64,000 nucleotides of DNA from Aequorivita capsosiphonis DSM 23843. GTDB taxonomy: Bacteria > Bacteroidota > Bacteroidia > Flavobacteriales > Flavobacteriaceae. The position numbers were made by a program, and so were the translations under genes. How positions within the stretch are numbered: the first letter of the stretch is position 1; every line of letters starts with the position of its first letter. The DNA lies in contig NZ_KE386849.1 in assembly GCF_000429125.1 (NCBI RefSeq), forward strand, positions 220,647-284,646, read 5' to 3'. Below are positions 8,362 to 16,687 of the stretch, piece after piece. The notes beneath the pieces are model-generated. The model saw nothing but the letters and a program-made list of their open reading frames with translations. It was not told the DNA's origin and searched no databases.

Positions 8362-11300
8362 TTAATTCTTCATAACCTTGAAGTTTTCTATTTGTCCACT
8401 TTCTAAAGAAATACGGAACATATAGGTACCAGTAGGTAAGGAAGAAACATCCACTTTACCATCGGCAAAATGCTTGTTGCTCAATACTTGCTGACCTAGC
8501 ACATTATAAGCCGAAACAGATTGGATATCTAAATCGCCAGTAATGTATAGTACATCTTGCACTGGGTTTGGATAATATGCGAAATTGTACATCGCACTAT
8601 CATCTACACCTGCAACACCATCAACAGTAAGCGTGTAATCTTCCGTTTCACCATAACCTTGAGTTTCATCACAAGCCATATCCCAAGTAGCTGTAGTTTG
8701 ACCTACTGCTGCAACACGAACTCTCATTCTATAGTCTCCATCTGCAACACTTGCAGGAATAGATATATCGCCCGTTAAAGCTTCATCAGTTCCGGTTCCA
8801 ATGTAGTAGAATTCATCTTCATCAAAAGTTCCGCTGTTGTCATAATCAACCCAAACAGAAACTGACTCGTTTGCCCATCCATCTCCTACACTTACAGAAA
8901 TTGAGTAAGTACCATTAGATTGAACAGTAGCCGACATTGCGGTATAGTCTCCATATCCATTAGTGCTACAAGTAGTAGTATTGTCAATTCCTTCGAAAGT
9001 AACATTTGTTATCATATCATTTTCAGCACAATTCAATACAGGAGTACAATAAACATTCGCAGATGATGTTGTGAAAGTTGCGGTTTCTGAATAAGAAGTT
9101 TCTTGTGATAAAGTACAAGTTACCTCTAATCTCCATGCTACTTCAATTCCATCTTGCGTAGGAGCTGTTGCGTCAAACGAAGTGTATTGATCTTCAAGAT
9201 CGCCTTCATTTTCCCAACCTGCACCATCAGTATTTGATTGCCATTGGTAAGTCAATCCATTAGCAACAGAATATCCTGTGGCAGTAACGGTATAGCTACT
9301 ATCAGGGTTTCCTTGTTCTGGATCTACAGATGCTACTCCAGCATCAGGAGTACCTTCACAGTCTGCTAACTCTCCTATTAATAAAGTATAGTCTTCACCT
9401 TGTCCATAGCTGTAAGAACTACATGGATCCAAGGGAGAAGTGTTAAAATTCTTTACTACTCTAAGAAGGTAAGCTCCCTCCAGTAAATCGGCGGGGATTG
9501 TGATGTTCGCTGTAGCTTGCTGTCCATCGTCACCAGTAGATCCGGTAATAGAACCAATTTCAAAAGTTTCATAACTACTCCAGTCATTATCAGTATTCGT
9601 ATTGATAAAAATGGTAAAGTAATTAGTAAAGCTTCCAGATGTATTTCCTTCTAAGACCACATCATAATCTTGTCCTGCTTCTGCCATAATATTGATAGAT
9701 GTAAAGTCTTCCAACGCATCTGGACTACTTGTAGCAGAAACATTGTCAACATTTGCCATCATCAATCTAGTAATTGGCTCTATGCTTGCAGTAATATCAA
9801 AGAAACATTCCTCATCTGGTGGTGTTGCAACGTCACAATGCAGTTTAAATACTGCTTGTGCTCCATCTGCATCCGCTTCCCAAGGTCCTTCCAATTCGGA
9901 AGTGTGAACAGGGGCACCTAAAGTTCCTACCGTACTTACTTCCCAGAAAGCAGCACCTTCACTAACTGGTTGCATCCAGAAAGTTTCTCCTTCAGCACCT
10001 CCTTCAAAATCAAGATCAACTTCTACAAAAACAGCATAAACGTTAAAACCAAGTGCCGTTCCAATCATAACTTGACCATAAGGAACAAGTCCACTTGCAG
10101 AATTTACAAGCGTGCTACCTGGAGCACCATCCTCGTCGTTATAAAAGTTAAGGTCTAAAGAAGTAATAGGCGCACTGGCTATGATGTTAATTTCAACAGA
10201 CTTAATATTTAAAGTATTATCAGCAGAAACATTAAAATCATCAGCATTTCTGAAGTCTGTTCCGGCAGTAATATTAAAGCCATTCTCAAATTCATTGCTG
10301 TCATCTCCTTGATCACAATCTAAATCGTTAGCTTCCTCTACATTTACTGTAAAGTCTAAAGCTTGACCAAAACCTGGAAAAATACCATAGCCACCTGGGT
10401 TAAATACTATTCCACAAGGGTCAACCTCATAAGCAGACTCATCATCAAAATATGTTTTGGTGATTCTTACACGAGTTGGTCCTTGAATGGCATCAGCCGG
10501 TACTGTGATTTCCATACTTGCGGAAACTCCGTCGTCTCCAGTAGAGTTTGTAAGCGTTCCAATGGCATAAACCTCACCAGCATCGTCTAAAATGTCATTT
10601 TGATTCCAGTCGATAAAGGCAACGATATTATTGTCGAAATCGCCTTCCGTATTTCCTTCAACAGAAATTGTATATGTACCACCAGCGTCAATATTTACAA
10701 CAACATCCGTTTTATCGATTAAAGCAGAATCTGTATCGTCATTAGTAATACGGGTTCCTGCAAATTCAACTGCAGTGATTGCTTCAACGGAAACTTCATC
10801 AGCGTCTGCAATCTCACAATATGGAGCAGGGAAAGTTCCGCCGCCACCGCCGCCAAGGTTTACCGTATAATCTTCCACTTGTCCATAAGTTACTAAACCA
10901 CAAGGGTTAGTTCGGGAAGAGCCATAATTCTTTATAATACGCATACGAGTTTCACCCGCAATTGCATCGGCCGGAACAACAATATCACTCGTTGCTTGCT
11001 GGCCATCTGTTCCATCTGAATCTTCAATGGAACCTATCTCATACATTTCAACTTCTTCAAATTCTCCATTTTGGTTCCAATCAATCCAAACGGTAAAGAA
11101 GTTTGTGAAAGATCCACCTGTGTTTCCTTCTGCAGTAAAACTATAGGTTTCTTCAGCTTCTACTTCTGCTACTATTGCAGTAAAATCTTCATACCCATCA
11201 CTAGTTGTATCGGGGGAAGAAGGATTATCAATTCCAGCAAAAATAACTCTACTTATTGGTTCTGTATTTGAAACAGTAATATCACAGTAAGTAATTGCAG

Positions 11301-12126
11301 CAGTAAAAGTTGCCTCTTCAGAAAAAGCTGTCTCTCCTGAACCAGTACAAGTTAAAGCCAATCTCCAAGCTACTTCATCTCCAATTACTGCTGGAGCCGT
11401 AGCGGTATAATCTGTATAGTTAGCAGTGGCATCACCCTGGTCTTCCCAGCCAGCGTCATTTATGTTTGACTGCCATTGAAAAGTCATTTCCGTAGCAACT
11501 GTATAACCTTGTGCTGATACAAAATATTCAGAACCAGGATTTCCAGAAGATGGATTAACTGCGGCTGTTCCCGCCTCTGGTGTACCATCACACGGCTCTG
11601 GAAGGACCACAATAAATTTGTAATCTTCAAATTCACCACTGCCAAAATTTACTTCACAAGGATCTACAGTTCCAGAAGAGCTATTCCAATTACTTACAAT
11701 ACGCATTCTCGTTTCACCGCCTAATGCATCAGCAGGAACTACAATGCTTCCGGTATGATTACTTAGATATGACGTTGAGTTATAGGCAACCTCGTCTGTA
11801 GTATCAAAAACCTCATCTTGGTTCCAGTCTACCCAGATTCTAAATCCGGCTGTTCCTCCTTCAATATCTACGGAAAAGTCTATAGTACCCGAAGTAGCTT
11901 GCGCTACAGTTTGGGTATCATAAAAATCTCCATAACCATCAGTTGAAAATCCAGTCTCTAGATTAGAGATGTTTTCTGAGCCAAGAGTTGTGGAAAAGTT
12001 TTTAATATAGCGATCCGGATTCGTTCCTTCCGGCACACAATATTGGGCATTCATTGAATGGGACATTGCTAAAAACGTCATTAAGACGAATAACATTGAC
12101 CCTTTTTTAAGTAATTTGTTCTTCAT
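8362..12126 (-). CDS. Multi-GEVED secreted protein with T9SS sorting domain
   Basis: A 1254-residue exported protein with a signal peptide (1-27, ending MNAQ). Five GEVED-type modules are visible at about 30-175, 280-425, 435-600, 775-920 and 1030-1170. Each has a GYxDFT or related block, a calcium-binding-like WVDWNQDxxFD, then IPADxxxGETRMRI and GEVEDYT. Two near-identical Ig/PKD-like modules separate them (about 180-275 and 925-1020; both start C-G/D-TP-AG and contain TFQWQSN or TYQWQSN). The last ~75 residues (AYYPNPVQDVLYI to FKVMKN) are a type A T9SS sorting domain, so the protein should be attached to or released from the cell surface. The function is probably adhesion or matrix binding; no catalytic domain was seen. 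The upstream promoter fits well (12155-12185). Confidence 0.85.
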   Translation of the reverse strand: MKNKLLKKGSMLFVLMTFLAMSHSMNAQYCVPEGTNPDRYIKNFSTTLGSENISNLETGFSTDGYGDFYDTQTVAQATSGTIDFSVDIEGGTAGFRIWVDWNQDEVFDTTDEVAYNSTSYLSNHTGSIVVPADALGGETRMRIVSNWNSSSGTVDPCEVNFGSGEFEDYKFIVVLPEPCDGTPEAGTAAVNPSSGNPGSEYFVSAQGYTVATEMTFQWQSNINDAGWEDQGDATANYTDYTATAPAVIGDEVAWRLALTCTGSGETAFSEEATFTAAITYCDITVSNTEPISRVIFAGIDNPSSPDTTSDGYEDFTAIVAEVEAEETYSFTAEGNTGGSFTNFFTVWIDWNQNGEFEEVEMYEIGSIEDSDGTDGQQATSDIVVPADAIAGETRMRIIKNYGSSRTNPCGLVTYGQVEDYTVNLGGGGGGTFPAPYCEIADADEVSVEAITAVEFAGTRITNDDTDSALIDKTDVVVNIDAGGTYTISVEGNTEGDFDNNIVAFIDWNQNDILDDAGEVYAIGTLTNSTGDDGVSASMEITVPADAIQGPTRVRITKTYFDDESAYEVDPCGIVFNPGGYGIFPGFGQALDFTVNVEEANDLDCDQGDDSNEFENGFNITAGTDFRNADDFNVSADNTLNIKSVEINIIASAPITSLDLNFYNDEDGAPGSTLVNSASGLVPYGQVMIGTALGFNVYAVFVEVDLDFEGGAEGETFWMQPVSEGAAFWEVSTVGTLGAPVHTSELEGPWEADADGAQAVFKLHCDVATPPDEECFFDITASIEPITRLMMANVDNVSATSSPDALEDFTSINIMAEAGQDYDVVLEGNTSGSFTNYFTIFINTNTDNDWSSYETFEIGSITGSTGDDGQQATANITIPADLLEGAYLLRVVKNFNTSPLDPCSSYSYGQGEDYTLLIGELADCEGTPDAGVASVDPEQGNPDSSYTVTATGYSVANGLTYQWQSNTDGAGWENEGDLEDQYTSFDATAPTQDGIEVAWRLEVTCTLSQETSYSETATFTTSSANVYCTPVLNCAENDMITNVTFEGIDNTTTCSTNGYGDYTAMSATVQSNGTYSISVSVGDGWANESVSVWVDYDNSGTFDEDEFYYIGTGTDEALTGDISIPASVADGDYRMRVRVAAVGQTTATWDMACDETQGYGETEDYTLTVDGVAGVDDSAMYNFAYYPNPVQDVLYITGDLDIQSVSAYNVLGQQVLSNKHFADGKVDVSSLPTGTYMFRISLESGQIENFKVMKN

Positions 12127-12154
12127 AATAGGGTGTTAATTGTTAATATTTAGC

Positions 12155-12185
12155 CAAATATATCTAAATTAAAACGAACCTACAA
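12155..12185 (-). promoter_or_regulatory. Promoter of the GEVED protein gene
   Basis: On the minus strand TTG (12183-12185) is followed after 20 bases by TATATTTG (12155-12162). This fits the Bacteroidota sigma-ABfr consensus TTG-N(17-23)-TAnnTTTG. It lies 29 bases upstream of the start codon at 12126. Confidence 0.65.
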
Positions 12186-12407
12186 TGTGAATTAGATCTG
12201 CAATTAGAAAATAAGAAGAAATGAAAATTTCAATATAATCGATTTAAACAACCCACCAAAACCCCTTTATTCACTATGATTCAAACATATACGATTATTT
12301 AAAAGTGAGTTCTCGTATCTTATGAATTTTATAATTTATTCTTTAAAACACTAAGCGTCATATATTTGATTTTTCTAAATAAATTTTATCAAAAAAATTA
12401 AGATACT

Positions 12408-12439
12408 TTACAAAAAACACAGGCTCCAAAATTGGAGCC
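12408..12439 (-). terminator. Intrinsic terminator of acidic lipoprotein gene
   Basis: GGCTCC (12422-12427) pairs with GGAGCC (12434-12439), with AAAATT between that can extend the stem. The minus strand continues TGTGTTTTTTG. It begins 31 bases after the stop at 12471. Confidence 0.75.
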
Positions 12440-12470
12440 GGTGTCGTTTTGATAAAAAATTTAATTTTTC

Positions 12471-13217
12471 TTAATCATATAAATCCTCAAGCAAGTCAAT
12501 TTGATTTTTGATGGCTTGCTTCATTGCTTCTGCTAAAGTGCGATTACCATCATTATCACTTGGGCTAATTTCAATAATTCCATCGCCGTTACCATCAAGA
12601 GCTGCGGAAAGATCAACACCACCGGATGGGTCTAAAACTGTAGTTAGATCAAAGTTGATCAAAACCTTGTTTTCATCATTTGAGATTACACCTTGAGATC
12701 CGTTTTCATCAAATTCAAGTTCTAGCTCTTCCTCAAAATCATTCCAAAATACAAATGGAGCTCCATTTATAGTTCCTTCCATACGGATGCTTTGATTAAA
12801 AAGTTCACTGTCGGGATTGTCATTTTTATCAAATTCAAATTCAATTTCCTCAAGACGACCGTTGGGAAGATCTACAACTACAATTTCTATAGGGTCCGGA
12901 GACAATAAGTTTAATTCAAAAGGACCTTTCAGTTCAATATCATCGTCACTATTATAAAAAATATCATCATCGATAATAGCATCGTATTCCAATTCAATTT
13001 CATCCATGTTCACTAAAAACTTGGACAGTTCGATATTATTTCCGTCCAGATTAGTTTTGTCAGCAGATGGGGAATAGCTGGCTGCCGCGTAAATACCAAG
13101 TCGACCTTTGTTGTTTTCTAGGTCTGGACCATTATCATCATCAGATGAGCAAGCCGTAAATGCACCAGCTGCAACAATTGCAAATAAAGGTGCCTTAAAA
13201 TTTTTCAATAAATTCAT
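12471..13217 (-). CDS. Acidic lipoprotein, DUF4382-like
   Basis: A 248-residue lipoprotein: hydrophobic signal with lipobox FTAC (Cys23), then a run of Ser/Asp. The mature chain starts GRLGIYAAASYSP, opening strands like those of DUF4382 proteins, and is strongly acidic throughout (many IELEYD, EIEFEFD and LELEFDE blocks). A calcium-loop-like DGNGDGIIE lies near residue 208. The fold is probably beta-rich. The function is unknown. It is monocistronic, with its own terminator and a 462-bp upstream gap. Confidence 0.55.
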   Translation of the reverse strand: MNLLKNFKAPLFAIVAAGAFTACSSDDDNGPDLENNKGRLGIYAAASYSPSADKTNLDGNNIELSKFLVNMDEIELEYDAIIDDDIFYNSDDDIELKGPFELNLLSPDPIEIVVVDLPNGRLEEIEFEFDKNDNPDSELFNQSIRMEGTINGAPFVFWNDFEEELELEFDENGSQGVISNDENKVLINFDLTTVLDPSGGVDLSAALDGNGDGIIEISPSDNDGNRTLAEAMKQAIKNQIDLLEDLYD

Positions 13218-13679
13218 GAGTTTGGGTTTTTATAGAATTAGTAACCCTTAGAACGGCAAGATTTCAAGATCTATATATCGAATTTACTAATCTATTCATA
13301 AATTAATGTTGCCAAATAGTTAATGAAATCGATTGGGTGAAGACTATCAAATGATTATGGGGATAAATTCAGTTGATTAAAACAGAGATAATTAATATTT
13401 AATGATTGTTCGTAAAAACGACTAATGTCCTAATTTGATATAGGACGAAAGGACATAAGACGTATGACTCTATTAGCTGTCACAAAAAGAAAAGCTATTT
13501 CGATACTTTTTGTCTTATGTCCTAGGTCTTACCGTTCTAAGTCTGTTTTAGGTTTCTTAATGGATAAGCATTTAGTATTTTAATCTACAAAACGAAGAAT
13601 AACTTCAGAAGAGAATACAATTCAGCCTTATTGTTTCAAAAGCTTATATTAAGGTGAAGAAAGAAATACAAAAAAAGTA
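13218..13679. other. Intergenic region with nested inverted repeats, 462 bp
   Basis: It contains the palindromic cluster described at 13427-13522. The rest is AT-rich. No promoter matching TAnnTTTG could be assigned with confidence to the acidic lipoprotein gene that starts at 13217. Confidence 0.45.
13427..13522. repeat. Nested inverted repeats (GGACATAAGAC family)
   Basis: GGACATAAGAC (13451-13461) and GTCTTATGTCC (13512-13522) form a perfect 11-bp inverted repeat around 50 bases. Inside and overlapping are ACAAAAAG (13482-13489) and CTTTTTGT (13506-13513). Just left are GTCCTA (13427-13432) and TAGGAC (13441-13446). The wording GGAC-TA-GAC recurs in the inverted repeat at 62089-62356, so the two may belong to one family. 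Confidence 0.65.
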
Positions 13680-14723
13680 CTACTTCTGAAAAATCAGTTT
13701 TGACACCTTATTGTTTCCAGATGCAAATGCAACGCTATCATTTACAAATTCAATAGCATAAAACCCTTCTTTTGAAAGTTCTTTCCAATCCATCCCACCA
13801 TTCCCGCTAAAGGAAATTCCTGGAGAACTTACGGCTACCATCCCTTGCCCTTTTGTTCCGGGAATATATTTTACAGAAGAACGATAGCCAGGTTTCTTAC
13901 CATTAGCTATAAGTTTCCACGTTTTACCTCCGTTTTCTGTAATGGCCTTATTTCCCTCATTAAAAGATTTCTCTTCCCAATTTCCACCAAAAACAACTCC
14001 GTTTTTAGCATCTAAGAAGTCAATGCTGTAGATACCGGTCATTGCTTTCCCCTGAAGAATAGGGGTATTAAAAATCTCCCAAGTTTCACCTTTGTCCGCA
14101 GTATGCATAACACGCGATTTTTTTCCGCCAGTAGCCACCCAAGCGTTATCTCCAAAAATTGCAATATTGGAATTGCTTGCCGCAAAAGCTGCTTCCCCCT
14201 TTTCAACCACAGGTAACGTATCGCAAGAAAGTTTCTTCCAAGTGTTTCCACCATCGCGGGTTATTAATACCGACATACAGTTACTTATAGGATCGCCAAT
14301 TGCAATGCCTTCCTTATCATTCCAAAATTTCATGGAGTCGTAGAAAACATTTTCATCCTTTTCAGTATATACCTCTTCAATATTGGTGGCATCTTTTCCA
14401 TTGAAGCCTATTTTATAAAGCACGGCTGGATTGGCAATACTCAAAACAAAAACAGCATCGTTAGTTGTTGCAATAGAGCGAAAATGAAGTAAGGAATCGC
14501 CATATTTTATTACCGCAAGCTTAGGCGTATCGCCATCAATCAAACCTACTTTTCCTTTATCAGAAGCAAACCAAACCCTATTTTCATCAAGCGGCTGAAT
14601 GGCACGGATGCTCAGGCTATCAATAAAAACGGGAGTTATTTTAACCGAGTTAAATTCAACTTCAGGTTTATTGCTACAAGAAAAAACAGTGAATAGGCTA
14701 AGAAGAAAAAGAAATGATCGCAT
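13680..14723 (-). CDS. Asp-box (YCF48/BNR-like) lipoprotein
   Basis: A 347-residue lipoprotein with the signal MRSFLFLLSLFTVFSC (Cys16). The body is a beta-propeller of the sialidase/YCF48 kind. Asp-box turns are visible as RDGGNTWKKL, DKGETWEIF, ENGGKTWKLI and GNGGMDWKEL, spaced by about 50-60 residues. Database names such as oxidoreductase for these proteins have no support in the sequence. It may be a periplasmic or outer-membrane assembly or binding factor; the function is unknown. TACTTTTG on the minus strand at 14740-14747 is a good -7 element 17 bases before the start. Confidence 0.7.
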   Translation of the reverse strand: MRSFLFLLSLFTVFSCSNKPEVEFNSVKITPVFIDSLSIRAIQPLDENRVWFASDKGKVGLIDGDTPKLAVIKYGDSLLHFRSIATTNDAVFVLSIANPAVLYKIGFNGKDATNIEEVYTEKDENVFYDSMKFWNDKEGIAIGDPISNCMSVLITRDGGNTWKKLSCDTLPVVEKGEAAFAASNSNIAIFGDNAWVATGGKKSRVMHTADKGETWEIFNTPILQGKAMTGIYSIDFLDAKNGVVFGGNWEEKSFNEGNKAITENGGKTWKLIANGKKPGYRSSVKYIPGTKGQGMVAVSSPGISFSGNGGMDWKELSKEGFYAIEFVNDSVAFASGNNKVSKLIFQK

Positions 14724-14739
14724 TGAAAAAATTTTTTGG

Positions 14740-14747
14740 CAAAAGTA
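14740..14747 (-). promoter_or_regulatory. -7 element of Asp-box gene
   Basis: TACTTTTG on the minus strand matches TAnnTTTG exactly. A TTTG lies 15 bases further upstream, slightly closer than usual for the -33 element. Confidence 0.5.
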
Positions 14748-14916
14748 AGGATTCTAAAATTCCAAATTGTAAAAAAGGGATTGGTTAATTCACGCTTAGA
14801 TAAATATTTCAGTTTCACTATATAAGTTGAATATTTACACGCCAGAAATACATATAGTAAGTACAGCCATCTTAGGTTTTTCTGATTCATTTTGAGCGGT
14901 GAATTTATTTTTTTTT

Positions 14917-14952
14917 GATTTCGATTTCAATTTCAGTTTCTATTTCAGTTTC
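14917..14952. repeat. Degenerate 6-bp tandem array (GATTTC)
   Basis: Six units in phase: GATTTC, GATTTC, AATTTC, AGTTTC, TATTTC, AGTTTC. The same unit family recurs at 50596-50630. The array ends 8 bases before the -7 element of rsmB. Confidence 0.7.
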
Positions 14953-14959
14953 AAAGAGA

Positions 14960-14967
14960 TACCTTTG
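14960..14967 (+). promoter_or_regulatory. -7 element of rsmB-like gene
   Basis: TACCTTTG matches TAnnTTTG exactly. No TTG is present at the expected -33 distance, where the TTTC array lies instead. The transcript would have a leader of about 120 bases that includes the palindrome at 15048-15065. Confidence 0.55.
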
Positions 14968-15047
14968 CAACCGTGAAGGTTTTCAACTGATTGAAAATCT
15001 TTAAGTCAAACACAAATTCACGAATAATTTTCAAAAAATATACGTGT

Positions 15048-15065
15048 TCCCGATAGCTATCGGGA
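15048..15065. repeat. Perfect 18-bp palindrome
   Basis: TCCCGATAGCTATCGGGA is its own reverse complement. A decayed relative, TCCCGATAGTATTCGGA, is at 34927-34943. Here it lies 30-47 bases before the start codon of the rsmB-like gene. I recall this word as abundant in flavobacterial genomes, which would make it a dispersed palindrome rather than a gene-specific operator. Confidence 0.7.
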
Positions 15066-15094
15066 TGTGGTGAAAAAACCGAACATCCTTTAAA

Positions 15095-16339
15095 ATGAAA
15101 TTACACCGAAACCTGGTATTTGCAACAATAGATTCCCTAGACTTGATTTTCAACGAAAACAAGCAAGCCGATAAAGTATTAAAAAACACTTTAAAACGCG
15201 ATAAACGTTGGGGCGCACGAGATAGAGGCTTTATTGCCGAAACCACTTATGACATTGTACGCTGGAAAAGACTTTACGCAGAAATTGCCGAAGTACGCGA
15301 ACCCTTTGGTCGTCCTAATCTATTTAGATTATTTACCGTTTGGGCAACCTTAAAAGGGATTGCCATTCCAGAATGGAAGCAATTTGAAGATACGCCAACA
15401 AGACGTATTAAAGGAAGATTTGACGAACTTTCAAAAATTAGAAAATACCGCGAATCTATTCCAGATTGGATGGACGAGTTGGGAGAAAAGGAATTGGGCA
15501 AAAAATGGGACAAGGAAATTGGTGCATTAAACCAATTGGCCGATGTAGTTCTAAGAGTAAACATCTTAAAAACGACTGTTGAAAAACTTCAAAATGAACT
15601 ATCCGATCTCGACATTGAAACTGAAACCATCAAAGGCTATCCAGTGGCGTTAAAGCTGAAAGAGCGCGCAAATGTTTTTACTACCGATGCTTTTAAAAAC
15701 GGTTTTTTTGAAGTGCAGGATGCTTCTTCACAAAAAGTAGCGGAAATCCTCGATGCCAAACCGGGAATGCGCGTGGTTGATGCGTGTGCCGGAGCTGGAG
15801 GTAAAAGTCTTCACATTGCAACCATGATGGATAACAAAGGCCAGCTGATTGCCATGGACATTTATGATAGTAAATTGAACGAATTGAAGCGTCGTGCCAA
15901 AAGGAACGGTATTTTCAATATTGAAACCCGAGCTATCGATTCCACGAAAGTGATAAAAAAATTAATCGAAAAAGCAGATAAAGTGCTTATAGATGCACCT
16001 TGCTCTGGACTTGGCGTACTTAAAAGAAACCCAGATGCAAAATGGAAACTACAACCTGAGTTTTTAGATAAAATCCGCGCTACGCAAAAAGATCTTTTAG
16101 ATAGTTACTCAAGAATGGTAAAACCCGGCGGGCAGTTAGTTTATGCCACTTGCTCTATCCTTCCTTCAGAAAACGAATTGCAAATAAAAGCTTTTCTAAA
16201 ACGCGAAGAAGGGAAAGATTTCACCTTGGTAAATGAGGAAAAAATATTACCGAGCAAAAGTGGATTCGACGGATTTTATATTTCTTTACTTCAGAAAAAG
16301 AATGAAGAGAAAAAAACAAAGATAAAAGACCAAAAATAA
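15095..16339 (+). CDS. RsmB/NOP2-family RNA cytosine-C5 methyltransferase
   Basis: A 414-residue SAM-dependent rRNA (cytosine-5) methyltransferase of the RsmB/NOP2/Sun family, which methylates 16S rRNA C967 in characterised RsmB. An N-terminal helical part (1-150) precedes the Rossmann domain. Visible motifs are motif I VVDACAGAGGKSLHIA, motif IV DAPCSGLGVLKRNPDAKW with the release cysteine, and motif VI LVYATCSILPSENE with the nucleophile cysteine. A Lys-rich tail ends the protein. The exact target nucleotide cannot be read. The gene is monocistronic with a good -7 element at 14960-14967. Confidence 0.85.
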   Translation: MKLHRNLVFATIDSLDLIFNENKQADKVLKNTLKRDKRWGARDRGFIAETTYDIVRWKRLYAEIAEVREPFGRPNLFRLFTVWATLKGIAIPEWKQFEDTPTRRIKGRFDELSKIRKYRESIPDWMDELGEKELGKKWDKEIGALNQLADVVLRVNILKTTVEKLQNELSDLDIETETIKGYPVALKLKERANVFTTDAFKNGFFEVQDASSQKVAEILDAKPGMRVVDACAGAGGKSLHIATMMDNKGQLIAMDIYDSKLNELKRRAKRNGIFNIETRAIDSTKVIKKLIEKADKVLIDAPCSGLGVLKRNPDAKWKLQPEFLDKIRATQKDLLDSYSRMVKPGGQLVYATCSILPSENELQIKAFLKREEGKDFTLVNEEKILPSKSGFDGFYISLLQKKNEEKKTKIKDQK

Positions 16340-16372
16340 GCGAATATTTTGAAAAAGATGGTGGTTGCAGTG

Positions 16373-16397
16373 CTTCGACTCCACTCAGCAACCGAAG
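16373..16397. repeat. CTTCGACTCC palindromic repeat, intergenic copy
   Basis: CTTCG (16373-16377) and CGAAG (16393-16397) close a 25-base element. It matches the segment inside purL at 19641-19664 at 19 of 24 positions. This is the reference intergenic copy for the in-frame insertion reported in purL. Confidence 0.65.
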
Positions 16398-16614
16398 TTT
16401 TGAAAGCTTGTAATTATCACTGAGCAAAAACCTTTAAGATTTGATTATAAAATGTCAAGCCTTAGCGGTTTTTCCATTTAGAAGAAATAGATTTTATTCA
16501 TCAGAGTAGCGAGAAATAGAACTTAGAGTAACCTTCAAAAAAACAACACTTTCTAACAATTTATTTTTTCTGATTTTGGCTTTTTTAAGTGATTAAAATA
16601 TCTCTAAAAATAGC

Positions 16615-16622
16615 TATCTTTG
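16615..16622 (+). promoter_or_regulatory. -7 element of purL
   Basis: TATCTTTG is an exact TAnnTTTG. It lies 65 bases before the preferred ATG. A clear TTG at -33 was not found. Confidence 0.6.
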
Positions 16623-16687
16623 CAACTTTATTCGCCGAAGCTAATACTTAGGTGAATTTTCGTAAAATCAACAAAAAATCAGCAAGA

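Larger units (their letters stand above)
12127..12470. other. Intergenic region with promoter, 344 bp
   Basis: The right part is the 3' end of the acidic lipoprotein gene, with its terminator at 12422-12439. The left part is the promoter of the GEVED gene. The DNA between is AT-rich and holds no credible ORF. Confidence 0.5.
14724..15094. other. Intergenic region between divergent genes, 371 bp
   Basis: It holds two divergent -7 elements: TACTTTTG on the minus strand (14740-14747) for the Asp-box gene and TACCTTTG on the plus strand (14960-14967) for rsmB. Between them is a degenerate 6-bp array (14917-14952). A perfect 18-bp palindrome lies at 15048-15065, in the rsmB leader. Confidence 0.55.
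16340..16687. other. Intergenic region with repeat and purL promoter, 348 bp
   Basis: The left part has the CTTCGACTCC repeat (16373-16397). The right part has the TATCTTTG -7 element of purL (16615-16622). The middle is AT-rich and empty. No clear terminator follows the rsmB-like gene, unless the CTTCG/CGAAG hairpin serves. Confidence 0.5.

Noticed and set aside
9692-9921. Overlapping plus-strand frames in the GEVED gene
   Set aside because: Long frames on the opposite strand of repetitive beta-sandwich coding sequence are expected. None has a recognisable domain.
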